Positions 39,006 through 46,016 of a stretch of DNA of 56,688 bases are shown here, one piece after another (within the stretch, counting starts at the first letter, position 1; the number at the start of each line of letters is the position of its first letter). The stretch covers positions 1-56,688 of the forward strand of contig CAZKZS010000002.1 in assembly GCA_964557285.1 (NCBI GenBank), read 5' to 3'. A model generated the notes under the pieces. That model was not told where the DNA came from. It ran no database searches and saw only the letters and a program-made list of their open reading frames with translations. Made by a program: the position numbers and the translations under genes. The stretch is from SB15 sp964557285 (GTDB lineage: Bacteria; Chloroflexota; Anaerolineae; Aggregatilineales; J027).

Positions 39006-39859
39006 CGGAGAGTGTCACCAAGACCAAAGTGCCGCCGACTCATCGCTGGGATTACCCGGAAAAGCCGGCGTGGGCGGTCTGCGACGCCTGTTATGACGCC
39101 GGGTACATTCTGGTGTCGCCCAATGTCCAGCTGGGTCATCCCCTCTACGGTTATGAGGAGCGGCGGGTGTGTCCCGCGCTCTGCCCGAAAGGGCTGTCTT
39201 ACGCCGAGGAGCGCTGGAAGCTGCTGATTCCCCCCGGCTACCAGGGGTTCAGCTTTGAAACCTGGAGCGATCAGCTGGCTGCTGAGGAGAAAAACGGCAA
39301 ATGGCTGGGGTTTGTCGCCTGTGTCCGCTGGTCGCAGGCCGCCGATTTTTACACCTGGTCGCACGACCTGTTGAAGGAGGCCGCGCTGCCTTACAAGAAC
39401 CGGGCGAACTTCTACAAAAACAGCCTGGTGTTGACCGGGCGAGTGGGGACGGGGAAAACCGGGTTGATGGTCGCGGCGGCTCGCCGCCTGCTCGTGCGCG
39501 GGACGCATTTTGTGTATATCCGGCTGGACGACCTGATTGAATCGGTGCAGGCGACCTACCGCAAGGACTCCGGGCAGCCTACCGACGCGGCGCTGGCCCC
39601 TTATAAAGGGGTGCGGGTGCTGCTGCTGGATGAGGTCACTGAGAACACCAGCCGCGACAGGATTGAGATTCTGGAAGGGATCATCCGCTGGCGCTACATG
39701 AGCCGGCGGCCCTTCGTGATCACGACCAATCTCTCTCAAAGTCTGTTCCGCGAGGCATGGGGCGAGCGCATCGCCGATGTGGTCGATGCTCAGGCCCATT
39801 GGGTGGAGGTGCTGGGGAAAAACCTGCGGCCGATTGATCGCCCGCTGGGAGGGGCGTAA
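39002..39859 (+). CDS. DnaC-like AAA+ helicase loader
   Basis: The protein is 285 aa from ATG 39002. The N-terminal part holds Cys pairs (C27-x2-C30; C57-x3-C61), as in DnaC/IstB-type loaders. The ATPase core shows Walker A GRVGTGKTG (146-154), Walker B VLLLDEV (206-212) and the sensor-1-like VITTNLSQS. It should load the host replicative helicase at the iteron origin in the adjacent gene. No phage helicase, primase or polymerase is visible in the window. Confidence 0.88.
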   Translation: MTESVTKTKVPPTHRWDYPEKPAWAVCDACYDAGYILVSPNVQLGHPLYGYEERRVCPALCPKGLSYAEERWKLLIPPGYQGFSFETWSDQLAAEEKNGKWLGFVACVRWSQAADFYTWSHDLLKEAALPYKNRANFYKNSLVLTGRVGTGKTGLMVAAARRLLVRGTHFVYIRLDDLIESVQATYRKDSGQPTDAALAPYKGVRVLLLDEVTENTSRDRIEILEGIIRWRYMSRRPFVITTNLSQSLFREAWGERIADVVDAQAHWVEVLGKNLRPIDRPLGGA

Positions 39860-39862
39860 GCC

Positions 39863-40147
39863 ATGCCGGTGCTGGATTTGCTCTGGAATGAACGGGTGTC
39901 CTCGTACTTTGCAAGCAGCCTGGTCGATGACCTGCTGCTCCGCTGCGCGGTGGAACTCGGCCGGGAGCGGCGGATCAGGCTGCGGAAGCTGTCAGCGCGG
40001 CTGCGGCAGCGCCAGTGGAAGCGGGCGTATGAAGCGGCCATCGCCGCCTACGACGGCGGGCTGAATGATCCCTATATCGACACCCGGCTGGACCTGGTGG
40101 TTGAGTTGGCGCTCGCCCTACACGAGGCCCAGCAGCTGGACGAGTGA
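39863..40147 (+). CDS. Unknown small helical basic protein
   Basis: The protein is 94 aa, three bases after the loader gene. It is helical and Arg-rich in the middle (LGRERRIRLRKLSARLRQRQ) with a hydrophobic C-terminal helix (LDLVVELALALHEAQQL). No family recognised. Its place in the replication operon suggests a DNA- or partner-binding accessory role. Confidence 0.55.
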   Translation: MPVLDLLWNERVSSYFASSLVDDLLLRCAVELGRERRIRLRKLSARLRQRQWKRAYEAAIAAYDGGLNDPYIDTRLDLVVELALALHEAQQLDE

Positions 40148-40191
40148 TGGTATACTGGGCAGAACGTATGTTCAACAAAAAGGAGGCTCTT

Positions 40192-40635
40192 ATGCCAACG
40201 GAAGGGTACGTTTGGGTTCGCGGATTTGAAGGCGAGTACGAGATCAATGACCTCGGACTCATCCGGGATGTGCGGAGCGGCCAGTGGGTCGCGCCGGCGG
40301 AAAAGCCCGCCACCGCCACCACGCCCGCCCGCCCGTTCGTCCGGCTGTGGACCAGCGACGGCGAGCCGCAGGAAGTGTTTGTGGACGAGATCGTCCCAAA
40401 AGGCGCCCCGGTCCGGCGGCGGCCTGGACCGACCGAGTTCAAAGTTGGCTCCGACGGCGTGGTGACGGTCGAGGAGGAGACGGAACATGACCCGGACCTT
40501 CCTCAGAACTACGAGTCGCTGACCGTTGAGCTGCTGCGGCAGATCGCCGATGCCCGTCACATCACCCTGCCGGCGAAAATCAACAAGGCGGACCTGGTGC
40601 AGATGCTCCGCGACTACGACGCCGAAGCCCGCTGA
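40192..40635 (+). CDS. NUMOD4-like protein with C-terminal SAP-like domain
   Basis: The protein is 147 aa from ATG 40192 behind AAAAGGAGG. The start YVWVRGFEGEYEINDLGLIR, DVRSG matches NUMOD4, a small module normally attached to HNH homing endonucleases. The end LTVELLRQIADARHITLPAK followed by NKADLVQMLRDY is SAP-like (DNA-binding helix pair). No HNH motif is present, so this is not a nuclease as it stands. It may be a DNA-binding relic or a recruited regulator. Confidence 0.6.
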   Translation: MPTEGYVWVRGFEGEYEINDLGLIRDVRSGQWVAPAEKPATATTPARPFVRLWTSDGEPQEVFVDEIVPKGAPVRRRPGPTEFKVGSDGVVTVEEETEHDPDLPQNYESLTVELLRQIADARHITLPAKINKADLVQMLRDYDAEAR

Positions 40636-40636
40636 T

Positions 40637-40651
40637 TCCGAACGGTTCGGA
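40637..40651. repeat. Dispersed 15-bp palindrome, copy 8
   Basis: TCCGAACGGTTCGGA; perfect. Intergenic; on the minus strand preceded by CAGGTAA and a hairpin. Confidence 0.85.
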
Positions 40652-40657
40652 TTACCT

Positions 40658-40679
40658 GGGGGGGCAGCTTTGCCGCCCC
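40658..40679. other. Hairpin adjoining a palindrome copy
   Basis: GGGG-x-GGCA / TGCC-x-CCCC around GCTT. Read on the minus strand, it is followed by CAGGTAA and the palindrome at 40637-40651, the same order as at 20517 and 36189. Confidence 0.5.
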
Positions 40680-40682
40680 CTG

Positions 40683-41237
40683 TCACTCTTTGGGAAGTTG
40701 CTTTTGCAGCGCTTCGATGGTGGCCTCGGCCCGGCCCAGGTCTTTCATCAGGCGCTGTATTTGTTCCTGGAGGTTCTGTTCCTGCCCTTCGGCCCGTTCC
40801 AGCTGCTGGCGGATGACCGCCAGCGTGGCACGGGTTTCGATGAGATCGTGTTCAGCCTGGCGCAGCCGCGCATTTTCCTCGTTGAGGTCGGCCACCTTGC
40901 GGTTCAGCAGGTCGATCTGGGCGGTCAGCTGGCGTTCCACATCGGCAGCCAGCATGACGGTCATTTCTTCGGGGGTTTCGGCGGGCGCCTGGCCGCGCTG
41001 ACCGCGCTCCAGCGCTTGCGCGATTTCCTCATACGTCAGCCCGGCAGCTTTTGAGGTCGCCACCAGGTCAAACACCGTCATGTCGTCGACGGTGAAAAAG
41101 CGGGTGCGGCTGCGCCCCGGATTGGCGCTTGGCGAGAGGTAGCGTTCAAAGGTTTCGGCCCAGTTGATGATCGTCTGGCGGGCCACGCCGAAGCGCCCGG
41201 AAGCCTGTTCTGTGGTGTAGCGGAGTTCGGTCGTCAT
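40683..41237 (-). CDS. MerR-type HTH protein with long coiled coil
   Basis: The protein is 184 aa. Residues 1-75 form a MerR-like HTH with wing (YTTEQASGRFGVARQTIINW, TRFFTVDDMTVFDLVATSKA, GLTYEEIAQAL). Residues ~95-184 are one coiled coil (LLNRKVADLNEENARLRQAE; LEQRLEQ-type heptads). It is divergent from the ParM-like gene, with 174 bases between. This shape recalls KfrA/RacA-type DNA-organising proteins, so it may join or regulate the segregation locus. Confidence 0.72.
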   Translation of the reverse strand: MTTELRYTTEQASGRFGVARQTIINWAETFERYLSPSANPGRSRTRFFTVDDMTVFDLVATSKAAGLTYEEIAQALERGQRGQAPAETPEEMTVMLAADVERQLTAQIDLLNRKVADLNEENARLRQAEHDLIETRATLAVIRQQLERAEGQEQNLQEQIQRLMKDLGRAEATIEALQKQLPKE

Positions 41238-41297
41238 AGGCCAATCTTATCCACTTTTGTCCAAGTGGCGCTACTTTGCGGCAGATGGAGAAGTGTA

Positions 41298-41402
41298 GAT
41301 CAAGATGGAACTTCATCGTGTGACTTGGATCAAGATTTACAGAGTTGTAAGTTTTAGCAAAAGCGCCTATACTGAGGGCTAAATTTTGTAAGTTCTTGTA
41401 AG
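41298..41402 (+). promoter_or_regulatory. parM promoter and repeat region (possible centromere)
   Basis: TTGTAA (41345-41350), 17 bases, TATACT (41368-41373) is a good promoter. Repeats surround it: GATCAAGAT at 41298-41306 and 41328-41336, and TTGTAAG at 41345-41351, 41386-41392 and 41396-41402. ParMR systems have their centromere repeats here. Confidence 0.6.
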
Positions 41403-41411
41403 AGGTTAGCG

Positions 41412-42530
41412 ATGAGCAGTTTACAGCAGGAACACAATGCCATTCTCAGCGAGATCGAGGGGCAGGTGGTGGGTTTGAATGTGGGCAACGGCTTCGTCAA
41501 GGGGACGAACGGCGCCGCCCGGCTGCCCGTGATTCCGTCGGTGGTGTCGGTCATGAATGAGATGGTCGAGTATGAGGAAAACTACTCGCCGGACGACATC
41601 CTGATCGAGTACCAGGGGGTGCGGTATGCGGTGGGATACACCACCCACCGGCTTGGCTCGGCGGCGGTGCCGGATATGTCCGGCGAGCGGATGATGTCCA
41701 GCGACTACCTGATTTTGTTTCTGGCGGCGCTCTCCCTCCTGGACCCCGGCGACAAACGCCGGAACGGGGATTTTGTGCCGGCGCGGGTGGTGCTGGTGGC
41801 ACCCCTCTCCAGCTACAACCGCAACCGGAAGCAGATCAAAAAGTACCTGGCCGGTTCCCACCAGGTCGGCGTCATCCAGAGCGGGCGCCTCCGGCGGACC
41901 GTGACGATCCACATCAGCGAGGACATGCTGAAAATTATCCCGGAAGGCCGGGGCACGCTGGCCTCGCTGACCCTGACCGACGAGGGGCTGCCGGTGGACC
42001 CGGACGGCTACAGCACCCGCACGGTCGGGATCGTGCAGGTTGGCACCCGCACCACCGAGGGCCTGTTTTACGAGCGCTCCCTGCCGAACGACTCGCGGTC
42101 GTGGGGGCTGTCCAAAGTCGGGCTGTCAACGGCCTGGAAGCACCTTCAGGACTATGCCCGCAACCGCCACAACTTCGAGTTGGATATGTACCAGGCCGAT
42201 GAAGCCCTGAAGGCGGGCGGGTTTTACATCGGCAAAAAATGGATCGACCTGGGTGAGGAGGAGCGGAAGGACTCCTTTATCGCCAATGTGGCCCGGCAGG
42301 TTGGCAATGAACTGGCGACCCGCTGGCAGAACGGCGAGGATACCTACCATTTGCTGCTGTCGGGCGGTGGGACGGAGGATGTCTATCCCTACCTGCGCCA
42401 GCGCTTCCCACATCTCACGCGGGTCAAAGACCCGGTGTATGCCGAGGCGGTTGGCGCCTGGAAATACGGCCTCTTCTCTGTGCTGAACGAGATGGGGATT
42501 ATCAAAAGGTACGTTGATGAACAGCAATAA
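41412..42530 (+). CDS. parM: Actin-like (ParM/Alp-type) ATPase
   Basis: The protein is 372 aa. Actin-fold motifs: phosphate-1 GLNVGNGFVKG (21-31), phosphate-2 VGIVQVGTRTTEG (205-217, without the usual Asp) and adenosine motif LLLSGGGTEDVYPYL (315-329). The order and spacing match ParM, Alp and related filament proteins. With the small basic gene just after it and repeats before it, it likely forms a filament that segregates or positions phage DNA. The altered phosphate-2 motif leaves activity to be tested. Confidence 0.83.
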   Translation: MSSLQQEHNAILSEIEGQVVGLNVGNGFVKGTNGAARLPVIPSVVSVMNEMVEYEENYSPDDILIEYQGVRYAVGYTTHRLGSAAVPDMSGERMMSSDYLILFLAALSLLDPGDKRRNGDFVPARVVLVAPLSSYNRNRKQIKKYLAGSHQVGVIQSGRLRRTVTIHISEDMLKIIPEGRGTLASLTLTDEGLPVDPDGYSTRTVGIVQVGTRTTEGLFYERSLPNDSRSWGLSKVGLSTAWKHLQDYARNRHNFELDMYQADEALKAGGFYIGKKWIDLGEEERKDSFIANVARQVGNELATRWQNGEDTYHLLLSGGGTEDVYPYLRQRFPHLTRVKDPVYAEAVGAWKYGLFSVLNEMGIIKRYVDEQQ

Positions 42531-42885
42531 AAGAAACCACCGGGATCGGCGCCAGCGCTCCGTCTGGTTCGCGGAGACGGCGCAAGAAAATGCGCTGCAT
42601 GAACTGGTCTGCCAGATGGAAGACCAAAGAATTGAGTTTCGCTTCTGGGTCAAGCAGGTGCTGGCGCAGCTGCTGGATGGCAGCCTGACGTTCAACCGGA
42701 ACACCATGCGGTTTGAGGCAGGCGCCGAGTCGCCCAGCGAAGTGCTGGCGAAGCTGGACGAAATTCTCCTGCGGATGCGGAGCGGCCAGCTGGTCATGAC
42801 GACGGATGTGCCTACCGCGCCGAACCAGGTGCAGGTCAGCCGGACGATCTTCGAGGCGTTTGCGGAGATGGAAGCCGATGATTGA
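42517..42885 (+). CDS. ParR-like DNA-binding partner
   Basis: The protein is 122 aa from ATG 42517, overlapping parM by 14 bases. The first ~55 residues fit a strand-helix-helix (RHH) layout: RRQRSVWFAETAQENALHEL, then VCQMEDQRIEFRFWVKQVLA, like ParR adaptors. The C-terminal part is helical and acidic (SPSEVLAKLDEILLRMRSGQ). ParR proteins bind the centromere and cap the ParM filament. Assignment rests on gene order, size and fold pattern. Confidence 0.6.
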   Translation: MNSNKRNHRDRRQRSVWFAETAQENALHELVCQMEDQRIEFRFWVKQVLAQLLDGSLTFNRNTMRFEAGAESPSEVLAKLDEILLRMRSGQLVMTTDVPTAPNQVQVSRTIFEAFAEMEADD

Positions 42886-43051
42886 CGATCCTGGAGCCGT
42901 CGAGGAACGGCTGCGCCGCCGCAAGCTGGTCTTTAAGCCCCGCCAGGTGCGCGTGTTCCGGCAGGTGCGCCGGCGGTCGTTCAAAAGAAAAGGGATGGGA
43001 GATGGACGGAAGCAACGGATCCGCGAAAAGTACGGTGAGACTGCTCCCTGA
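42878..43051 (+). CDS. Small basic protein
   Basis: The protein is 57 aa from ATG 42878, overlapping the previous gene by 8 bases. Strongly basic (LRRRKLVFKPRQVRVFRQVR, RRSFKRKGMGDGRKQR). It may bind nucleic acid. No family recognised. Confidence 0.48.
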   Translation: MIDDPGAVEERLRRRKLVFKPRQVRVFRQVRRRSFKRKGMGDGRKQRIREKYGETAP

Positions 43052-43169
43052 TGCCCAGGCGCCTGCCCAGGTGGTGAGTGTGGCCGGGGTGTGGGGCTGC
43101 ATCCTGACACTGGCGGCATGGCTTGGCGCCGCCGGGCTGCTGCTGCTGGTCAAGCTGCTGTGGGGGTGA
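43002..43169 (+). CDS. Small single-pass membrane protein
   Basis: The protein is 55 aa from ATG 43002, overlapping the previous gene by 50 bases in another frame. One membrane helix at the C-terminus (ILTLAAWLGAAGLLLLVKLL). Function unknown; the large overlap lowers confidence. Confidence 0.45.
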   Translation: MDGSNGSAKSTVRLLPDAQAPAQVVSVAGVWGCILTLAAWLGAAGLLLLVKLLWG

Positions 43170-43171
43170 GT

Positions 43172-44020
43172 GTGGAGAAACAAAAATACCCGCACGCGGA
43201 GATGCTGGATACGGCGGCGCTGCTGGCGCATTGGCTGGCCTCAACATGCCGCCGTTTTGCGTTCGCGGGGTCGCTGCGGCGCGGGGCCGCCTGGGTCGGC
43301 GATATCGAGGTGGTGGCGGTGCCCGGCCCCGATACCCGGCCTGTGCTGGATGACCTGCTGGCGCAAGGCGTCCTCCGCAAGCGCCTGAACGTGAAGGGGA
43401 AACCCATCGGCTGGGGCGAGGAAAACCGCCACGCCGAGTTCTGGGATGGGGGGTATCAGCGCTGGGTGGCGGTTGATTTTTTTCTCACGACATATGAGCA
43501 GTGGGGCATCTATTTTGCGATCCGCACAGGGGACGCGGACGTGTCGCGGCTGCTGGTGACCAACCGGAGCGGCGGTGGACTGCTGCCGGAACCCATGATG
43601 GTCAAAGACTGGCGGCTGTGGAAGCTGCCCTACCCGCGTGTCCCTGGCGAGAATATGGTCCCGGAAGGAAGTGTCTGTCTGCTGACGCGGGAGGAGGTGG
43701 ATGTGTTCCGCTTTCTAAACCTGCCCTACATCGCCCCGTTCAAGCGATATGTGTCAGAGGTGCAGGCCATCCAGCGCTACAACTGGGGGGCACTCGTGGC
43801 GGCGTTGGACGGGCATAAAGACTGGCGGGTAAAGGAGGAGGAATATTTTTTCCGGGGTCAGCGACAGGCCCTGGCTGTGTACGTCAAAGACGCACTGCGG
43901 GGTTACGCGGCGTCCGGTGCCTGGCCGGCGGTCGGGGCGCGGCCAGGGGATACGGTGTACAGCCCGGACGGGCTGCCGTACCCGCTGCGGGCGATTCTGA
44001 ATCGACGGGAGGATGTATGA
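43172..44020 (+). CDS. DNA polymerase beta-like nucleotidyltransferase
   Basis: The protein is 282 aa from GTG 43172 (GTG 43166 is the alternative). The active-site pattern FAGSLRRGAAWVGDIEVVAV gives G-S (33-34) and carboxylates Asp44 and Glu46; the third is Asp102 in WVAVDFFLT. LNVKGKPIGWGEE and YFAIRTGDADVSRLL are also typical of phage PolX-type proteins. Lengths of ~250-300 aa without extra domains are usual for these. It may fill gaps or add nucleotides during phage repair. Confidence 0.8.
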   Translation: MEKQKYPHAEMLDTAALLAHWLASTCRRFAFAGSLRRGAAWVGDIEVVAVPGPDTRPVLDDLLAQGVLRKRLNVKGKPIGWGEENRHAEFWDGGYQRWVAVDFFLTTYEQWGIYFAIRTGDADVSRLLVTNRSGGGLLPEPMMVKDWRLWKLPYPRVPGENMVPEGSVCLLTREEVDVFRFLNLPYIAPFKRYVSEVQAIQRYNWGALVAALDGHKDWRVKEEEYFFRGQRQALAVYVKDALRGYAASGAWPAVGARPGDTVYSPDGLPYPLRAILNRREDV

Positions 44021-44940
44021 CGGGAAAATCAGTGATGCTGGCGCCGGTCTTCGACTATACCGTGCTGACGGCAGACGAAGCGGCGTTTTTGGAAGAAGCC
44101 CGCGATTTCATCCGGGCGCGGTATGCACTCACTTATCAGCTGGTGGTCGAGATCGGCGCCCGGCTGATTGCCGTGCGAAACCGGATTCAGGACGGCACCT
44201 GGCTGGCCTGGGTGCGGGCTGAACTGCCGTTCTCGGAAGACACAGCAGAAAATTATATCAATGTCGCCAGGTATCTGCCCCAGGTGCCGGAGCAGGCGGT
44301 GTCGCAGTTCCAGATCGCCGCGCTGTATCGGCTGGCCTCGCCCAACGTGCCGGAGGAGGCGCGGCAGGCCGCCGTGAATCGTGCCAGCCAGGGGTTCCGG
44401 GTCGATAAAGACGAAGCCTATATCCTCTCCCATGCAGACCCGGACACACGGCGGCGGTATTTCAACGGCGAACTTCCCAAGCAGCAGGCCAAAGCGCTGG
44501 TGGAGGCACTGAACCACAAAGGGCTGCCGCCAGTGGTCCGCCGCTTCTGTTTACAGCAGCGGGTCAGTGACGCCGCTGTGGTGCGGTATCTGGCGCAGGC
44601 ATGGTTTGACCGGGAGCGGACGCGGCACCACAAACAGCCGCGCACGACCTGGGACGACCTGGTGGAAGACGGGGCGCTGAACGGGGACGGCTGGGCCGTG
44701 CCCCTGTCGATGGCGAACGAGCGAGATTTGCAGGTCTTCGTGAAGGAGCGCCAGCGGCACCATATCATCGAGGCGATGGAGGAGAAGTGGGAACAGCGGA
44801 TGGGGCGAGGACGGTTGACCCGCGTCCATGGGCAGCTGGTGGTGGCTGACCTCAGCCCGGTGCTGCTGGAGGTCTTTGGGCGTTATGAAGGGGAAGAAGT
44901 CGAAATCCAGATCCGGGTGAGAAAAAAAGCGGGCGGCTGA
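44017..44940 (+). CDS. DUF3102-like protein
   Basis: The protein is 307 aa behind GGAGG. Residues ~30-95 match DUF3102: ALTYQLVVEIGARLIAVRNR, IQDGTWLAWVRAELPFSEDT, AENYINVARYL. These modules occur in phage and plasmid proteins and are predicted to bind DNA. The rest is helical with a basic middle (FDRERTRHHKQPRTTWDDL) and a beta-rich end. Last plus-strand gene before the convergent membrane cassette; its 3' end overlaps that cassette's terminator. Confidence 0.75.
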   Translation: MTGKSVMLAPVFDYTVLTADEAAFLEEARDFIRARYALTYQLVVEIGARLIAVRNRIQDGTWLAWVRAELPFSEDTAENYINVARYLPQVPEQAVSQFQIAALYRLASPNVPEEARQAAVNRASQGFRVDKDEAYILSHADPDTRRRYFNGELPKQQAKALVEALNHKGLPPVVRRFCLQQRVSDAAVVRYLAQAWFDRERTRHHKQPRTTWDDLVEDGALNGDGWAVPLSMANERDLQVFVKERQRHHIIEAMEEKWEQRMGRGRLTRVHGQLVVADLSPVLLEVFGRYEGEEVEIQIRVRKKAGG

Positions 44941-44954
44941 GATTCCAAGCCGCC
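44922..44954 (-). terminator. Terminator of the minus-strand membrane cassette
   Basis: GGCGGCT / AGCCGCC stem with a 9-base loop; on the minus strand it is followed by CGC and seven T residues. Confidence 0.75.
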
Positions 44955-44962
44955 TGTTCCGC

Positions 44963-45253
44963 TCACTCGCCAGCGGGCTGCTGGCGCTCCTGGAGCAGGG
45001 TTTCCAGCTTCAGCAGTTTGGCCCGCAGGGCGTCGAGTTCCTGAGTCAGCGCCGCATCGGTTTCGGCCAGCCGGTGAATTTCCTCGGTGTGGGTATCCCC
45101 CGGTTTTCCCAGACGTTCAGCGAGTTCCTGAGCCAGTTTCAGCGCGGTCGGCACCCAGGAATCGGCCCGGTTGACCGCCTGCCAGGCGCCCAGGAAGGTG
45201 CCGGCGAAGACCCCCAGCGCGGCCAGCAGGGCTTCAAGGTTGGAGTTTTTCAT
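44963..45253 (-). CDS. Small membrane protein with coiled-coil tail
   Basis: The protein is 96 aa from ATG 45253, overlapping the upstream gene by 20 bases. One membrane segment (LEALLAALGVFAGTFLGAWQ) is followed by an amphipathic and coiled-coil region (DAALTQELDALRAKLLKLET). Topology resembles small holins, antiholins or spanin-like subunits. It is second in a two-gene minus-strand unit amid plus-strand genes. Confidence 0.62.
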   Translation of the reverse strand: MKNSNLEALLAALGVFAGTFLGAWQAVNRADSWVPTALKLAQELAERLGKPGDTHTEEIHRLAETDAALTQELDALRAKLLKLETLLQERQQPAGE

Positions 45254-45719
45254 ACACCCCTTCCAATCGACGCCGCAGATCGGCCACTTCCGAGGTTCGC
45301 AGATCAAAGAGATACTGCGCCCGGAAAGAGGAGGCGAGCAGCCACAGCAGGCCGCCGGAGATGACAGCTGCCTGGTAGTCATTCAGCGCCGCCAGCAGCC
45401 AGTTGTTCCCTACAACGGCGAAGTTGGTCAGAATGTAGAGGGTCAGCGGCAGGTTAATGAGGACAAACTGAAGCGGGCGCGGCTGCGAAGTCAGGAACAT
45501 GGCGAAGGTCGCCAGCAGGAACATCAGGCCAACGCCCTGTTTGGTCACCAGGCCCAGCGTGAGGGTGTGGATCAGATCGGTGACCTCGGTCGCCGGGCCG
45601 GAATATAGGGCGATAGTCATCCCTAGATTCACGGAGAAGGCCGCTGTCCGAGGTAGCAAAAGTTTGTTGAGGAATGCGGACAGCGCGGACGGCGCCGTCG
45701 CGGGGGATTGGATGGTCAT
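45234..45719 (-). CDS. Multi-pass membrane protein
   Basis: The protein is 161 aa from ATG 45719, chosen because GGGAG precedes it; ATG 45734 is possible. Four or so membrane segments are visible (AFSVNLGMTIALY; GVGLMFLLATFAMFL; FVLINLPLTLYILTNF; VISGGLLWLLASSF), and a charged tail with EVADLRRRLEGVYEKL. It is paired with the small membrane protein. It could be a second holin system or a lysogen-expressed exclusion protein. Confidence 0.62.
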   Translation of the reverse strand: MTIQSPATAPSALSAFLNKLLLPRTAAFSVNLGMTIALYSGPATEVTDLIHTLTLGLVTKQGVGLMFLLATFAMFLTSQPRPLQFVLINLPLTLYILTNFAVVGNNWLLAALNDYQAAVISGGLLWLLASSFRAQYLFDLRTSEVADLRRRLEGVYEKLQP

Positions 45720-45741
45720 TGGTTTGGCTCCCATAAGCGAA

Positions 45742-45807
45742 AGCGGTGAGGATGAAAGAAGGAAGCCTCACCGCTGTATTTCGCACGCCCGACGGCGGTA
45801 AACCGCC
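45742..45807 (-). promoter_or_regulatory. Two leader hairpins of the membrane cassette
   Basis: AGCGGTGAGG / CCTCACCGCT (45742-45775) is a perfect 10-bp stem; GGCGGT / ACCGCC (45794-45807) is a second, smaller one. Both lie between the promoter and the first gene and may act as regulatory leader structure. Confidence 0.5.
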
Positions 45808-45825
45808 AAGCGCCAGCACAATTTC

Positions 45826-45854
45826 ATTTTAAAGCTAAACCGCATGGGCGTCAA
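45826..45854 (-). promoter_or_regulatory. Minus-strand promoter of the membrane cassette
   Basis: On the minus strand: TTGACG, 17 bases, TAAAAT. Confidence 0.72.
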
Positions 45855-45867
45855 ACCTCAAGTGGAC

Positions 45868-45883
45868 TAGAACACAGGTTCTA
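45868..45883. promoter_or_regulatory. LexA-type box (TAGAAC-N4-GTTCTA)
   Basis: TAGAACACAGGTTCTA contains GAAC-N4-GTTC and lies 14 bases upstream of the -35 box of the minus-strand promoter. The other such site is in the promoter at 26978-27007. Confidence 0.5.
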
Positions 45884-45896
45884 CGGGAGACGAGAG

Positions 45897-45911
45897 TCCG
45901 AACCGTTCGGA
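45897..45911. repeat. Dispersed 15-bp palindrome, copy 9
   Basis: TCCGAACCGTTCGGA; perfect. Intergenic between the LexA-type box and P7. Confidence 0.85.
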
Positions 45912-45948
45912 AATGGGTCTTTTCATGCCAAATTCTAACGCTTAACCC

Positions 45949-45977
45949 TTTACACAAGCTACACAAAAGTGTAGGAT
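45949..45977 (+). promoter_or_regulatory. Promoter with operator (P7)
   Basis: TTTACA, 17 bases, TAGGAT; operator CTACAC-AAAA-GTGTAG at 45959-45974. Confidence 0.82.
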
Positions 45978-46016
45978 GATATTAGCACACACACCAAGAA
46001 AGAAGGGCACAAGCGT

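Noticed and set aside
42882..43001. N-terminal extension of the small membrane protein gene at 43002
   Set aside because: The extension overlaps the basic-protein gene in another frame and has no ribosome site; the shorter start is preferred.
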